A DNA stretch of 64,000 bases from NCBI GenBank assembly GCA_013365325.1, contig JABVXV010000083.1:149829-213828 (forward strand), given 5' to 3'. The stretch comes from Dipetalonema caudispina. Lineage: Eukaryota > Nematoda > Chromadorea > Rhabditida > Onchocercidae. Every line of letters starts with the position of its first letter. Position 1 is the stretch's first letter. The position numbers and the translations under genes were made by a program. This document shows positions 50,221-64,000 of this stretch, piece after piece. The notes under the pieces are model-generated. The model saw only the letters and a list, made by a program, of their open reading frames with translations. It did no database searches and was not told where the DNA came from.

Positions 50221-53200
50221 GGTTGGACTATTCCATTCATAAAATTAATTTTAAAATGAACAATGAGATGTAGGGAAAGATGGATTTCTTGGGTTAGCTT
50301 CAGGCTTCACTCAAAAATTTCGAGAGAAATGATTCTAAGATTTGCTAGGATAAAGAAAATAGCTCGTTGTCGAAACTTGTCAAATCATTCTATTCACATT
50401 CTAACAAGCAACACATTCGTTACACTAATTAGTTGTTCTCGACATGAAATACCTTCAATTTTCAACCTGTCAGTAAGATGAAATTATCACTGATATAAAA
50501 ATAAAGGAGGATTATCCCTCAATATTCCACAATGTTGCAAACTACGTAAGAAAGCTTCCTTACTACCTATTACTACAGTAAATATCTTTCTTTCAGATTA
50601 TGAATTCAAATTTCGTTGATTGTATAAAATTTATTAAATTTAAATTACAGATTAAATCTAGATAAATTATTTTAAATAAACAATTACGTTGCAAAACTAA
50701 TAGTATCAAATAAATATTCGTTTACTATCAATAAGCTTACTTGAAAACTTGAAAAAAAATGAATAAAATGAGAGTAAGCATTCATTTCATTAATCGATGG
50801 AATTTCTCAAGTTTCATTTAAAATTTTATGCATCATTTAATTACCATACCATCTTACATATATTTTTTGTTTTTATCACAATTACTGCTGAAATCAATTT
50901 AAGATTACTGCAAACAAGGCTTTTATAACAAATATACTAATCACATTAATATCCGTCTTATGCGTCCATTTACGATTTATCCAATTTGGACTAAACTCCA
51001 TCCGACATTAATGACAAAAATAGCAACATATAACTGAATTGAGAGTTTAATGAGGCTAATCTAATCAATTAACTTTCTTTTGCTCAAGTCCATACTTTCT
51101 AATTGCCACTGAAATAATGAGCAATTTCAACATTTTCCTTTTCGAAGCACAATGGATTCTGATCCAAGTGATTCAAAATGTTTCAGACAAGTGCATATGG
51201 TGCACTTTATGTCATTTGTAAATTACGTTTCTAAGGATTATCAATCATAATAGCTTCTCTTCTATTACATAAAATACTCCAAATTCTGCTTTAAGCTCAT
51301 TTTTTTTCAAGAATGGAATAATTACTGAGAATATTTCGGTACCACAGGTTAAAAATTCCAAAATATTAGAACAGCATTCTTTTAATCCTATCTCATTAAC
51401 ATATGATATAGGAACTGATTAATTATATAATCAAAAGTGAACAACTAGCAGTTTAAATTATATTTCAAACAATACAAAACTTTTTCCGCACTACAAATCC
51501 TAACAAACTGGAATATCCCGGGAACTTGATAAGAAAGGAGGTGAAGGATTGTTTTTGGAGTCTTATCAGTAAGTGAGATTTTGCAAAATCTCTTCATTCT
51601 TGTATCCAATTTATACAGGAAATTATTGAAATGTCCCATCAATAATATATAAGTTTGGCGACATTTGTATGATAAAAACTAATAAGCCTTAAGCAACCAC
51701 ATTTATAAGTACCAAACTTATCACTTTCTGCAGTCACACAATTATTTCAGGTAACATCCAAGATTTCATATTTCAAAATCATTTAATGAGAGAGGGAAAA
51801 AGTTAGATTGGAAGAAAAAAGAATAAGTGAGAATTTATTATCATATCATTAAGATTATGTAGTAAAAACTATCAATGTACAGCAAAAATGAACTTTCAAT
51901 TTTTAAACAGTTTTTTTTTTCATTTGAAAATTTGTTATTAAACTGAAACAAATTTTGAATATTTTCAAATAATTGATTCTAAATTTTAACTAATTTTCTG
52001 CTAATTGGGAAAAGATGAAGTGATTTTGTTTTTTATTTTTTTTCAATCTTTTTTAATTACTCAAAATTAAACGATCACAACTTCATCGTTAATTTTTATT
52101 ATTGCTTAAAAGACAGTGATACCCATAGCAACAGGTGAAGTATATAACTAAGAAATCATTACTAAAAAAGTGGAATGTAATTCAAAAACTTGAAGCTATT
52201 TGATTACGGGAAATTCTACATTCAAAGTTTCACCTTTTTTGCGAAAATGAATGCATTTTTAAATTCAGAAAAAAGCAATCAAAAATGTAAACAAAAATAT
52301 TTTGAACAGAAAATAATCATAAACGCATTTGTGAATTAGTTTAAATGAGACAGATGACAACAATTATTATTTATCTAATTAATGCAATCTTTCAGAGGAA
52401 TTGAAAAATATTATATCCATCGATTTCATAAATATTAATACTCAAAACTTTCACTTTCATAACAATTTGATTCGAACCTAAGAATCGATGTAAAATTTAA
52501 AAAAGAAAGGAAAATGGGAAGAAAAGATGAAGTGAAACTTAATAATAGAAATGAAATTCTTGTCCCTACATAAATTTCATTTGAGGAACCATTACATTAC
52601 ATTAATTTGAAATCGATTTTCAATTTCATCGACAATACAATTCAGATTTTCATCGAGAAAATCGGCTACTCAATTTATTATTTTAAATAATTATTAATAA
52701 GCTTTTGAAAATTTGAACCGAAGAATTAATTGCACAAGAAAAAATAACCACCAGATGTTTTTTGATCATAAATCTGATTGTTAATACTTCAATTCAAAAT
52801 TTTGCCTTATCAAATATTCCTAGGTCACTAATAGTATCCGAAAAAAGATTACTGTCAGTTGACAATCATATTATTGTAAAGGAATGGTAAATAATATTTG
52901 TTATCAAAATTATAAATGCTTTATTAGAATATATAATTTAAAAGACTAATATTAAGCATTTCTTTATTAAATACATACACAAAAGACAATGATTAATACG
53001 TTAGAAATACCTCTTTTTTTTCGATACCAAAACTGATAATTGTAATGGATTGATAAGAATTTGTCATCAAAATAATACGATAAGATTTTCGGAACTGCAA
53101 ATAATGAATAAATAGTTATGAATATTACAATCGGAATGGTTCAGGTTATCATTTACTATTAGAATATATGGAATTTGTAGCAGCTGATACCTTAATATAT

Positions 53201-54433
53201 TTTTGATAAACAATAATATTCGGTATTTGATTACCATAAAATATTCCACTACTGTAATAATTCATCTATCCTTTTCCATCTCTAATATCATATTATATTT
53301 AAGGAATGTAAAACTATTCAAAGAAGCGAAAAAAAAAAAAAAAAATCCTTTTTTCCTTTATTCAAATTGATAACACTTCTGCACTTCTGCTTTATAATTG
53401 TTAATTAAAAGTATCAAATTTATCAGTCGATTTAATCACAATAAGCTATACTAATAAGCTGTTCAATTATAATTATACTTTTATTATTTAAATCCATACG
53501 ATCATTTAATATTGCAACAGTACTGTGGTTAGATGCTAGAAAAAAGCAAAATTGTTAGCTTTTTGGGAAGAAGGAAAAGGTGAGAGAAAAAAAAAAAAAA
53601 AAATATTCCACAATACAATATCAATCATTTGTTGCATTTCACTAAAGTATGCTAATAATCATTGATAAAAATTTGCAGATATATGAGCACATTCAAAGGT
53701 TTTTTTAACATCAAAAAAAAAAAAAAAAGTATCATAATGTAATGAAAGGAAAAATTTTTAATGTTAAAGAATTGAAATTACATAGGATAAATCTCTCTTT
53801 CTCTCTAACCTCTTTAATTAACATCTTTGCTATGAACATTTCATAATGAAATAAAATAATAATAGAATTTAAAACAGATAATAATAATAATAATAATATA
53901 AATTTTATTACTATTATATAATATCTCATATTGCCATTTCATTTTGTTAATTATATTAGTTAGTGTAAAAATTTGTCAACTATTGCATGAGAAGAAGAAA
54001 ATTGAAAAGAATATCGCCATCGTTGTTGTCATTGTCATCATTGTCATCATCAGTGCCATTATCATCCTTCTCGTCATCATTGTCAGTTAAATATGTCAAA
54101 CAAAAATGATATGAATATATTATAATAAAATTAAATAGCATTGGAAGGGGAAAAAAGAATTTCCTATTGAAAGAGAAAAATTTTGCTAGAATGGTAATTT
54201 TTTTTTTTTTTTTTCCGAAGGAAAAGAAATTGAAAGTAAACTTTTCTGTTGAATTTCTCATCAAAAAAAAAAAAAGAAAGAAAAAGAAAAAAGAAAAAAG
54301 AGAAAGAATAACAATAGAACGACAACATGCTGCTTTAGTATGCTTCCTTCCTTTTCAACAAATAATTCAAATATTTGATTATTACAGAAGATGGGAAGGA
54401 AAAGAGAGAGTAAAGAGGGGTAGAGAGAGGGGG

Positions 54434-54464
<31 letters not shown>

Positions 54465-55624
54465 TTTTATGAATTCTTTTCCAGTAGATTTTCTAATCAA
54501 AAACAACATCTTTTATATATATTTGGAAGATATAATACATATTCAATGTTTATTTTAACTAAATCAAATAAATACAACAAAGATTGTTTACTTTTTCCTA
54601 ATAGCTATTTCTATTCTATTTTTCAAGATTTGTAAATGTCTGTTATGTGATAATATTATAAATAAGTATAATCAGTAATGATTATTTTAATTCAAATAGC
54701 ACTTCTTAAATATCAAATATCAACTTTATTATCTATATCTATCAGTGATGCTTTTCAAGGAATAACTTCTCCACAAAACAATTTTACAATTCAATTCAAT
54801 CTTCCTCAACAATAAATGGTATAAAATATTTCATTTTTGAATTAGACATAAATTATTTATTCCTATTCAACTAATTGAATCTAAAAAGGCAAAGAATTTA
54901 CGGAAAGGAAAGATTTAAGGATAGAAAAAAAAAAAAAGCAAAAAAGAAACTACTATAAGCAATTTTAAGAATCAAAGACTAGATGGATGGATTGATTAGC
55001 AGTATTTATAAATGATTACAGTATTTTGGAAATTTTTTTTTTTTTTTTATTTTAAGGCAGCTGTTCTAAAATGTGAAATTTATCTATTTAAACGAATAAT
55101 TGTTACTTTTGCTACCTTATTTAATAATTTTTACTAAAGTAAACTAATTAATATATCCATAAATTTTGTTAGCTAACAGAAGTAATTTTGACTATAATAG
55201 AATGATCAAAAGAAAAAAAAAAAATTGTTTTTCCTTAATCTTCCTTTATATCATCTTATCAAGCATCTTTCAATTCATCTTATCATTTTGTCAAATAATT
55301 AACATACAAACATTTTCCCAATCATCAATTATCCTTATCATTTTAGCATTCTATCAGATGTTACCAATCGTTTTATCTTTCCGAGACTAATCTTCCTATC
55401 ATTTCCAATTTTCCTTATCACCACCATATTATCTCTATTTCATTCATCCTTCTTATCATATTAATCTCTCCCTCTCTCTTTCTCTCTCTCTTCCCATTAT
55501 AGTTAAATCGATTTTTTTAATTGGCCATTTTCCTCATCTAAGGGACAAAAAAGTATGCCCACAAAGTGGACATCATATTGGATGATGCTTTTATAGACGT
55601 TGCAAAAATCGAAATTGTCATTAC

Positions 55625-55692
55625 GTGTATGTGTATGTATGTATGTATGTATGTGTATGTATGTATGTGTGTATGTGTATGTATGTGTATGT
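55625..55692. repeat. (TGTA)n microsatellite
   Basis: About 68 bases of TGTA/TG units. Confidence 0.92.
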
Positions 55693-56248
55693 AAGAAATA
55701 TAGAATTATAAATGAGGATAGTGAATGATTCAGAGCATTTCATTAGAAGGGAGAAAGGGAAATGTAAGTTTTTGTGATTTTGCAGGAAAAAATGACATTT
55801 TTAGGAAATGTGAAATTGCAAGAAGCATTCATGCAGGATGAAAAACGAAATATGATAAACAGGAAGGGAATCTCTCAAATGAATAACCCGAGAAAATGAG
55901 TAATTGTATATTGAGAGGAATTGATCGGTTACTTTTTCTCTTTCAATCCATTTGATGCAATAAAATAATATCAAATATCACTTCATAGCATATTAGCTAA
56001 AATGATATCTTTCACACTTTAAAATATCATATTGCTAATAAATTAGTAAATTAGTAATGATTATTACACTAATATAAATATTATTTTACTACGATGGAAA
56101 AAAGAAAAAAAAGAAAAAGTTGCAAAAATTTTTATGGTTAATATTTCAATGGTTCAAATTTTTCAATAAAAATCAACATATTTGAACAGCTGTATACCAT
56201 TTTTATTATTATGAATCAAAATTTTGTATAAATGCTTATGTCTATCAA

Positions 56249-56269
56249 TTTTTTTTTTTTTTTTTTTTT
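56249..56269. repeat. T21 homopolymer
   Basis: T run followed by CTGGGAGAAGGG. It stands alone, with no target-site duplication or retroelement body seen. Confidence 0.9.
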
Positions 56270-58727
56270 CTGGGAGAAGGGAGAAAAAAATTTCTCAATT
56301 TTATCATAAAGATAGATGTAGGATGTATTGAGAATATTTTGAACAATTTATTAAATTGTAATAAATGATTAGTATCAGTTAGTGAAGATCAATCTAAACT
56401 TCTAATTTCAATTATAAATTGATAAAATTTAGTTGATAAGAATGTACCATCGAAAAACAATATTAAATCAAATATTTAGAAATTATTTTTGCTACAAATA
56501 TTTTATTTTGTTAGTGTGAAGATAAATTAAATTTGAAAATTATTGCAATAAATTTATAAATTTGTACTTAATCCTTGATTTAATTATAGACATTGGTTTT
56601 TTTTTTCTGTTCTCTTTTTTTTTTCTTTTCTTTCAACTAAAAATATGAACTTAGAAATTTGAAAAAGACTAGTTTGAATTTAAATATTTCAATGATTTTT
56701 TATTAGGTAGGACGTTTCAACACACCAAAGGAGTTAATTTCTTATGACAATTGCAAGATAGCAACAGCATTCAAGTTACTTAGGTAGAACAGGTTTTTTA
56801 CATTTTATTTCTTCTTTATTGATGACGAAATGGTTAAAAGATAAAAAGGTACGGAAGGCGAAAATGAAAAGAAAAAAAAAAAGAAATGGAAATAATCGAT
56901 GTTTTGGTGAAATTATGATTTTTCTTTTAATGTCTATCTATTCAATTAAATAAAATTATACCATCATTTTTTTCTTTTTTTTGATGCAAATGACAGTATG
57001 CTTAGAAAAGAAAAATTATTTCAAATAAAAATTTCAACGATAAAATAATTTTATCAATTTCATCTATGCTATAATCTGAAATTAAACAAGCAAATTTAAT
57101 TAAATCATAAATAATAGTAATGATATCATCATATGCATGCAAAAATTCAGCAAATAGATTAATCTAACATAGAATAAACATTGTTGGTATCAAATAATTG
57201 AATGAATGAAACCACTTTATCATAGGAATGAGTAATTTTCCATTTAAATTGCTGAATAAGAATTAATTAAGAAATGAAAAATTGATGGAAAAATTTCCTT
57301 TTAGTTTGAAAATTTATATTAAAAAAAATGGCATTTGTTAACATTTTGCTAACTTTATGCTATTTAAAAATTATTAAACTATTCGTTCCATCATTGAAAA
57401 AGCTAAAACTAATCACATTACTAAACATTTCAGTATAATTATCTTTTAAATTTAAAATTTCTGGAATAGACAGAACAATTCATTGTAGCAACTTCCGACA
57501 GTATGTGTAATGCGCTATTGGTGGTCTACAATTTCTGATCATTTAGATAAAAGATAAAAAAAAAGCAAATGTGTTCCAACAGTGAACTAATTTGCAATAA
57601 ATTTGTAATACTTGTAATTCTCAAAAATTTAAAAAATTTGAAGTTGGGTTATGAAAATTTTATTCAAATGATTTTGATAAAGAAATATTAAAGACAATAT
57701 ACAACATTGTTACAATAATACATCATCTGTTCCTATATGTTGATGTGATATTAAATATTTCGAAAAACTATATTTAAATATATATTCCGGTTTTCTGGAC
57801 ATATAATTTTCATACAAAACCTTATTAGACAACTTGTTAATTTGCCACATTTTTAGCTGATATCAAATGATTTTGAATAAAAATTCGGCAAATCGACTTT
57901 TATTTACTCATCGCAGATACTGATGAATTTTTTTTCTTCACAATTATTTAATCGAAACCATTAAAATTATTTTCATAGTTCTAACTAAATAATTTGCTTC
58001 AGTGAGATTCACTACGAAGAATTTTAATGCATTTCGAATTAGAGTAAATTAATTTTCTGGAATTTAATAAGCTACCATTTAAATTTAAGTGAAATTTATT
58101 CTGATGGTTATAGAATTGTTTACTCAAATTAAGGATTTCCTGGATATTTGTAAAGAAAAGTGAAATAAAATATTAATCTTCAAGCTGCATTTTTTCGTAT
58201 TAATTTTTAGTAAAATGAAAATAATCAACTCGAATAAACACTTATGAATGAATTGGTAATATTTAACATATTAAATTATTAACATCAAAAATGTACCTTT
58301 TTTTAAGCCGCAATTAATAATTTGATTCAAAAGTAGCAAAATTTATTCGTTAACCTTCGTAACCATCCGATTACAACACAATAATTAGTCATCGACACTA
58401 ACTGATACTATCGTTCCTGAACGCTTCGATAATTAGGCCACTGGAAAACTTTTAAAAGTTAATTTGCAGACTAATTCACGTGTGTGAAGATATTTTGACG
58501 AACATCTCTTTTCAACAATTTTTAGTATTATTATCAACTTGAAGTTATGCTTGACCTTTTAACATTTATAATAATAAATTGGCTCATTTAGGAATCAACC
58601 AACAGTTTCACTTGTATCATCCATGTGCATTTCCAGTCATACCGGATATAACACCATAATAGTCTATTATCGATAATGTGTAAATTTTTGATGGAAAGCA
58701 TATATTTATTGCATTGTATAAATACAG

Positions 58728-61700
58728 TTAACAGCGGAATAACATTGAAAGAAAAGATCCACAACAGGATTGTCCTCGAACAAATTCCGTAACGGTTAAA
58801 CGAGCAAATGCAGCTAAAGCTAACAACTTCAATTGAAAGCCACCAACATTCTTTGTAAAGTAAATCGTACTGTACTCTTCCATTCGAGCCATTTCTTGAC
58901 CGGATCCTTCTAACACGCAAATCCATACAGTAACCCTAAATCAAAAATAATAAGTAAATCAGTTACTTCCAATCTTTTTCATTTTCCACTTCTGAAAGCA
59001 AGAGAAAAAGTTTCCTGAAATTTTTATCGTTATGAAAAATATAAAAATCAAAAATTATACTTGCAAAAATTTGATACTTTTTTTTCCATTCAGTAACTAA
59101 ACCTAAGATAAACTTCTTAATAAGCTATTAATAAATTTATATTTCATTAAATCTACTTACATCTATATTCAAATTTTTATTAATTGTCTAATATTTACCT
59201 AAGCTATCTATACAAATCGTTACCTTAGCAACTTGAAAAATTATCATGGAGAATCATATAAATTATGAATGCACATGCTATTACTTTTTAATTAGCCCAC
59301 GATATATGCTATTAGAAATATTGGAATTAATTATATTATATTTTATTAATGGAAGCTAAATCAATGACTAAATTATTCCTTTTGTATCTTCATATTTTAA
59401 TCAATTAAATTGTAAAATAAAGCGGAAAAGAAAGATTTCCCTGTAAGGAACAAACGATTTAATTAATTTCGTTTTTTTTTTTTTTTTTTTGAATGTAACA
59501 TCAAACTGTTGCTCTAAATCAATATAAGTATAAAATAAACAGGAATAAATTGACCTCCCATACGAACTTTCAGCGGCTAAAATTTTTGCTATCGTTTGCT
59601 TATCACTGTTTTCTATCAGAAATGGATCACCTGAAATAATTAATGTTTTATAGGATATGAAATCTAATTAACATCTATGTACACTTCATATTGGAGATTA
59701 TTCTGAAGCTACACGGATTTGCTACTAATTAAAATATTAATTACATCTAGAGGAAAAAGCAGTTAATGGCAAGCTAATCAGTGCAATTAGCACTTGTTGT
59801 AAATTGTATTACTTATTTGCTACTAAGCGGAAGCTTATGTAAAAACGAATATCTTTGTGGTAAAGCACAAAGAAAAACGAATATAATACATATTGATACT
59901 AGAACTTGTTTACTGGTCAATTCGAAATGGTAACTTACCGGGTACAAAATAACCGAATAAATCACCGTTCCAATCATTTACAGCAACTAAAGGTGGTTCT
60001 GATTTATTCCCAGAAATACATCCAACAGTTGAACTTTTTGAAATCAGTAGAACTGTTCTACCGTATGATTCCAAAATCATAGTTGATTTATCACAATTTA
60101 TTTCTTCCCAAATATCAAACAACGGGAAATCGATAGAATCGGTTACCTGACACCTTAGTTTACAGCAGCAATTATTATGATAGTTATCATATTCATAACT
60201 TAACTTTAACTTGAATTTAAACTTCTCATTTGAAATGTACATCTCTGAGAATGATGTTACTTGCAAGAATCTAATACTTGCAAGATCTCACAGCAGAAAG
60301 GTCAAATGAAAAAATCCATCTTTAGGTCATATGATCATGTCATATGTGATTTAAGAGTATTCTAAAGCCTTTGGAATAATTCGAAGATGTTTCGAGAGAA
60401 TAAATTAGAAACATAATGGGTGGATAAAAAATGTAGTAGAGAAGAGAGCTAAACATTTTTCAACTATTTCAATTCCAACTTTAAGTCATTAATTCATGAC
60501 AAACATTATGAGAAAGGAAAAATGATCAAAAGCAAGTAAATAAATACCTGTAATTCAGTTCCAGCCCTTCGAATCCTTAATAACGATGCATCGCTCAAGT
60601 AAAATAGTACTTGTGATTTATTTGGCATGAAATAATATTCATATTTGCGTGGTACTGATGCCAGCTCCTGAAATGAGCTTCATCATCAAAAAAAAGTAAA
60701 CAGAACATAAGCTTCTTTTTTCATATAAAAGATTCATTTTTCTAAAATTAAGATTCAATTTTAAGTTTAATTCCGAATTTGGAATGCATACATCAAAATA
60801 ATCATCATTTGCAGCGATCATTTTATCCTTCGGATAAAATTTCAATTAATATTTGAATGTTTGCGTTGAACTTTTTTGTAGAAGTGAATTTTTTTAAGTG
60901 TTAAAAATTTTAAAAGTTGAATGTTTGAGCTTTTAAATATTCAAATTTTGAAAGCTAGTAAAAATAACAATTAACTCAAAAAAAAAGAAAGACTTTACAT
61001 AAAACCAAACGATATAGGCCAATATTTTCTTGTTATACCATGACTAAAAATTAAGCCTAGTCGTTCAACAGGAAGACAAAATTGTTCACTTTCCAATTTC
61101 TTGCTATTAAATCTCTTTGAGTAACTTAGCATAAACAAACTTAGTTGAGAGCCAAATTGTCCGGATATTCTTTTTCCTTTCTATTTTCAAATGTTTGAAA
61201 TTAATCAAATAGAATTTTTTATTTCACTCTATCATTTACCATGGAGGTTTATTTTTAGTATCAATTGAAAATGACAGAAGTTTTTTTCTTTTTTCAATTC
61301 GAAACTTTTTAAGTACTATGTTTCTTCAAAAATGAAAAATCCACACGCAACAATAATTTACAATTTTCAAATGTTAGGGACTTTCATACTTTTGAAAAAA
61401 ATAAATTAATTTTTCTCATGTTAGAATTTTTAAAACTTTTGTACATATTTTAGAATTACTTACTCTTGCTAAGTAATAATTATAAGCTTGCAAAAAAAGT
61501 AATACCAATTTATTTTATCAACCCCTCAAAATTTCACAATACAACTCTTTAACTAATTATCATCAGCTACTTTTAAGATCAAAATACTTTAAAGAATATC
61601 GGATTATTCAAACTACAATTTAGAAGACTTAAATTATATTTTTTGATCAAAATGTTGTCATTCTTTTCTTTTTTTTTATGACAAAGCTCAAACTAAAATT

Positions 61701-62613
61701 TTCCAAACTGATGTGCGTTTCAATTTACTTTTAACCAAAGTTAGAAATGAAATGATGTAAAGCTATCAAACATAGATGAAGCTAATCCCAATTTTCTATT
61801 TTCATATAACAAATAGTGGGTCAACATTTTCAACAAGAATTATCGATTAGTATTACCATATCTTCTTATCCGAGAAAATAACCTTACAATATGATTGACA
61901 TAAATAAAGCAAATTTTATTGAAAGAGAAAAAAATGATCGTGAAAATGGACATTTAGTTTTCTAGCTATTGAATTTTTCTTTTCATTTTTTCTAGATGAA
62001 TCTCTAGGGACTCGTACATCACAGCATTCTTACTATTTCATTTTTTTTTTTGTCTCCTTCCAAACTAACAATCTGTCCCTAATTTTTGTTTCTAGATTGA
62101 AAAATAAATAAAATTTAGCAAAAGAAAAAAATTGGAAAAAATACAAGTAATTGGTATGATAAAATAAAAAATATACCAAATAATTTGCCACACATTTTGA
62201 TGCTTCTAAATTTTTTTATTGAAAAATTTGAATAAATTTAATTAAAATAGTATACAAAATTAGGAATCATGTGAAATATTGTGATAAAACCGAAATAAGG
62301 TATGTGAAAAAAGATAATCTGATGTATAATCTACCTGTGTATCCATATCATCATCAATATGATCAGGTCGAAAATTTCGCAGTGACATATCACTACTATC
62401 AGATACATGATTGGTAAGCATCGTTATTACTTCACCATTACTATCATGAAATTTGAGATTGCTATTTCTGTTGTTGTTGTTGTTGTTATTGGTGATGGTG
62501 TCGTTGGTAGCAATGAATTCGGTTAATTGATGGTGTTTTACGATTGGTAACTCACTAAATGATGTACCGGGTTGTGGCATGTTTGAATTACCGGCACCAA
62601 TCAGCAGTGACAT
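58728..62613 (-). CDS. Scramblase/Tubby-like superfamily protein (tentative)
   Basis: Five exons, in order: 62613-62335, 60667-60548, 60146-59939, 59630-59555 and 58935-58728 (TAA); 296 residues, all junctions in phase. The first 93 residues are polar and low-complexity, with a run of Asn encoded by a TTG/TTA-type repeat near 62470-62495. The rest looks like one folded domain: RKYEYYFMPNKSQVLFYLSD, then LFGYFVPGDPFLIENSDKQT, ending in a hydrophobic helix-like segment (FQLKLLALAAFARLTVTEFV). The order and spacing recall phospholipid scramblases (a GxV...I...R/K.I.KI block and a final VKAMLLG..FLIDFMFFE-like helix). The Cys-rich palmitoylation cluster and calcium-binding loop typical of PLSCR are not visible. 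Fold assignment is inference, function unknown. The ATG is 4 bases after a CTTAAG acceptor-like site. Confidence 0.7.
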
Positions 62614-63837
62614 TGTCTTAAGTGGAACATTTATTTCAATATTTCAGTTGAAGTTTTTTAAATTTCTGGAAAACGAAAAAAGGACATTTTGAGATAAAAT
62701 ATGCGAATCGATAACTGTCACATTAAACGAAATATATATCTGTTATAGGAGTAACTGTTAAGTAATGTCAAACAGAAGAATGGAAAAATTAGTACTTTAA
62801 AATTTCCCTCAGAATATAAAACAACAAAAAAAAAAAAGAAAGTGATTGCAAACCTTGACTTTAAACATTTCATTTAAAATCAAAAGAATTTGATCATTAT
62901 CTTATAAAATTCGACACTGAAGTAGAAAATATCAAACAATGAGTTTTGCAATGGAAATTTCTAAATGAACATAAGTAGCATTAACGATGAATGTGAAATT
63001 CTAAAACTTCAAACTGGGATGCTAAAGTAAAAGTGTCGTAGACAAAAATGCTTTAAGCTTGTTGGGATTATTAAAGCACTCAAGCTGAAGAGTGACAATA
63101 TGTTTGAAAGCAGGAAAAATGGAGCCAATAATTTAGCATCCACATCAGTTATCGATATTGGATTGGTGCTAATGGCCAAAAGTTGTATTGAAATGGCGGA
63201 AATTGAAATGCTTCAATCTTATTGAAATTATTATGGTACCCAGATGCTATTAGAGCAATTAAAGTTCCATTATAGTAATGGATGTTTAATTGTCTTAGAC
63301 ATTTTACGAGCAGATAAATAGATAAACATAAGAATAGTCATGGCCAATAAAATAGATGAGACATGTCACATATAATATGCAAATAGAAACAAATCGAAAA
63401 GTAAATCAATAGATAAATATCCCAAAAAAACATTTATCTTTTTTAATTAACTAACTTTTTATTTGAATAAGTGGCAAATGAACGTAGTAATAAAAAAAAA
63501 ATGAAAATTATATTTTTCAAAAGGATTGTTTGAAAAGTGTCAGAAAAAAAATTTAGAGAAAAGAATGAGATGAATAGTTAAAAGATAGTATTGAAATGCT
63601 AATAAAGTGTTGGAATGAATAATAATAGATTGTATAGAGTGAAGAATGAAAAGGTTTTTAAGAATAAACTATTCCTGAAGGGTAGGGCCTAAACAAACTA
63701 TCATTTATTTCATTATTTATCGAATTGTGGGCTTCTGGTAAAATAGCCCAGCCTTTTTGCCTTTGCATCCATGGACGTATAAAGCACTGGCACTTAAATT
63801 ATGTTTGAAGTGGTGAGGAGAAACAAGGAGGGAGCAC
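62614..63837. other. Upstream region of scramblase-like gene
   Basis: On the minus strand the start codon is preceded at 4 bases by an AG in TTCCACTTAAG, a candidate splice-leader acceptor. Beyond it the sequence is AT-rich with no exon or clear core promoter element recognised. Confidence 0.4.

Positions 63838-64000
<163 letters not shown>

Larger units (their letters stand above)
44051..58727. other. 14.7-kb gene-poor, repeat-rich region
   Basis: No exon chain could be built here on either strand. The sequence is very AT-rich, with many A and T homopolymers of 15-28 bases and CA/TG, TGTA, ATC/GAT and AG microsatellites, plus one GC-rich island (about 49830-50220). The open frames in it encode low-complexity strings generated by these repeats. 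It separates the nuclear receptor from the scramblase-like gene, both on the minus strand. It is therefore receptor upstream sequence plus the scramblase-like gene's 3' flank, and may hold receptor enhancers or non-coding 5' exons. Confidence 0.6.

Noticed and set aside
52462..52482. GGTTCGAATC-like string on the minus strand, suggesting a tRNA T-arm
   Set aside because: The flanking bases do not pair into a T stem, and no acceptor or anticodon stem could be found around it.

Overview
The window reads as nuclear DNA of a nematode, most likely a clade III parasite such as a filarial worm. The organism is an inference. It rests on high A+T, compact multi-exon genes with nematode-type splice sites (TTTCAG/TTTTAG acceptors, GTAAGT/GTTAGT donors), several start codons lying just behind acceptor-like AGs (as in SL trans-splicing), and the best matches being C. 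elegans-type genes. Nothing bacterial, viral or transposon-coding was recognised. Most gene models were built exon by exon, and reading phase closes across every junction listed.

Layout: (1) 87-4932 (+), 3' part of a multi-Tudor protein whose 5' end lies before the window. (2) 6366-8878 (+), a small four-pass membrane protein not recognised. (3) 10058-13907 (-), exostosin-like glycosyltransferase RIB-2/EXTL3. (4) 14905-16289 (-), MICOS subunit MIC19/CHCHD3. (5) 17724-19299 (+), prenyl-binding protein PDE6D/PDL-1. (6) about 22016-25272 (+), a two-pore potassium channel without the usual extracellular cap, behind a TATA/initiator-like promoter. (7) 26118-29826 (-), DNAJC21-type ribosome-biogenesis J-protein. 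(8) 31139-36479 (-), DNAJC16-type ER J-protein with a thioredoxin fold. (9) 39215-44034 (-), HNF4-like nuclear hormone receptor with an unusual P-box and a long C-terminal tail. (10) 58728-62613 (-), a protein resembling the scramblase/Tubby-like superfamily.

Between genes 9 and 10 lie about 14.7 kb without a recognisable exon. This stretch is rich in microsatellites, homopolymer runs and a long polypurine tract, and holds one GC-rich island near 50.0-50.2 kb. The window ends inside a long TTA/ATT microsatellite.

The genes do not form a pathway. They are ordinary cellular genes: proteoglycan synthesis, mitochondrial inner-membrane shape, prenyl-protein trafficking, membrane potential, 60S ribosome maturation, ER/autophagy chaperoning and transcription. 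The observations most worth following are the cap-less K2P channel and its promoter, the receptor's P-box and tail, the unidentified membrane proteins, the duplicated 3' splice region in the DNAJC21 gene, and the GC island in the gene desert.
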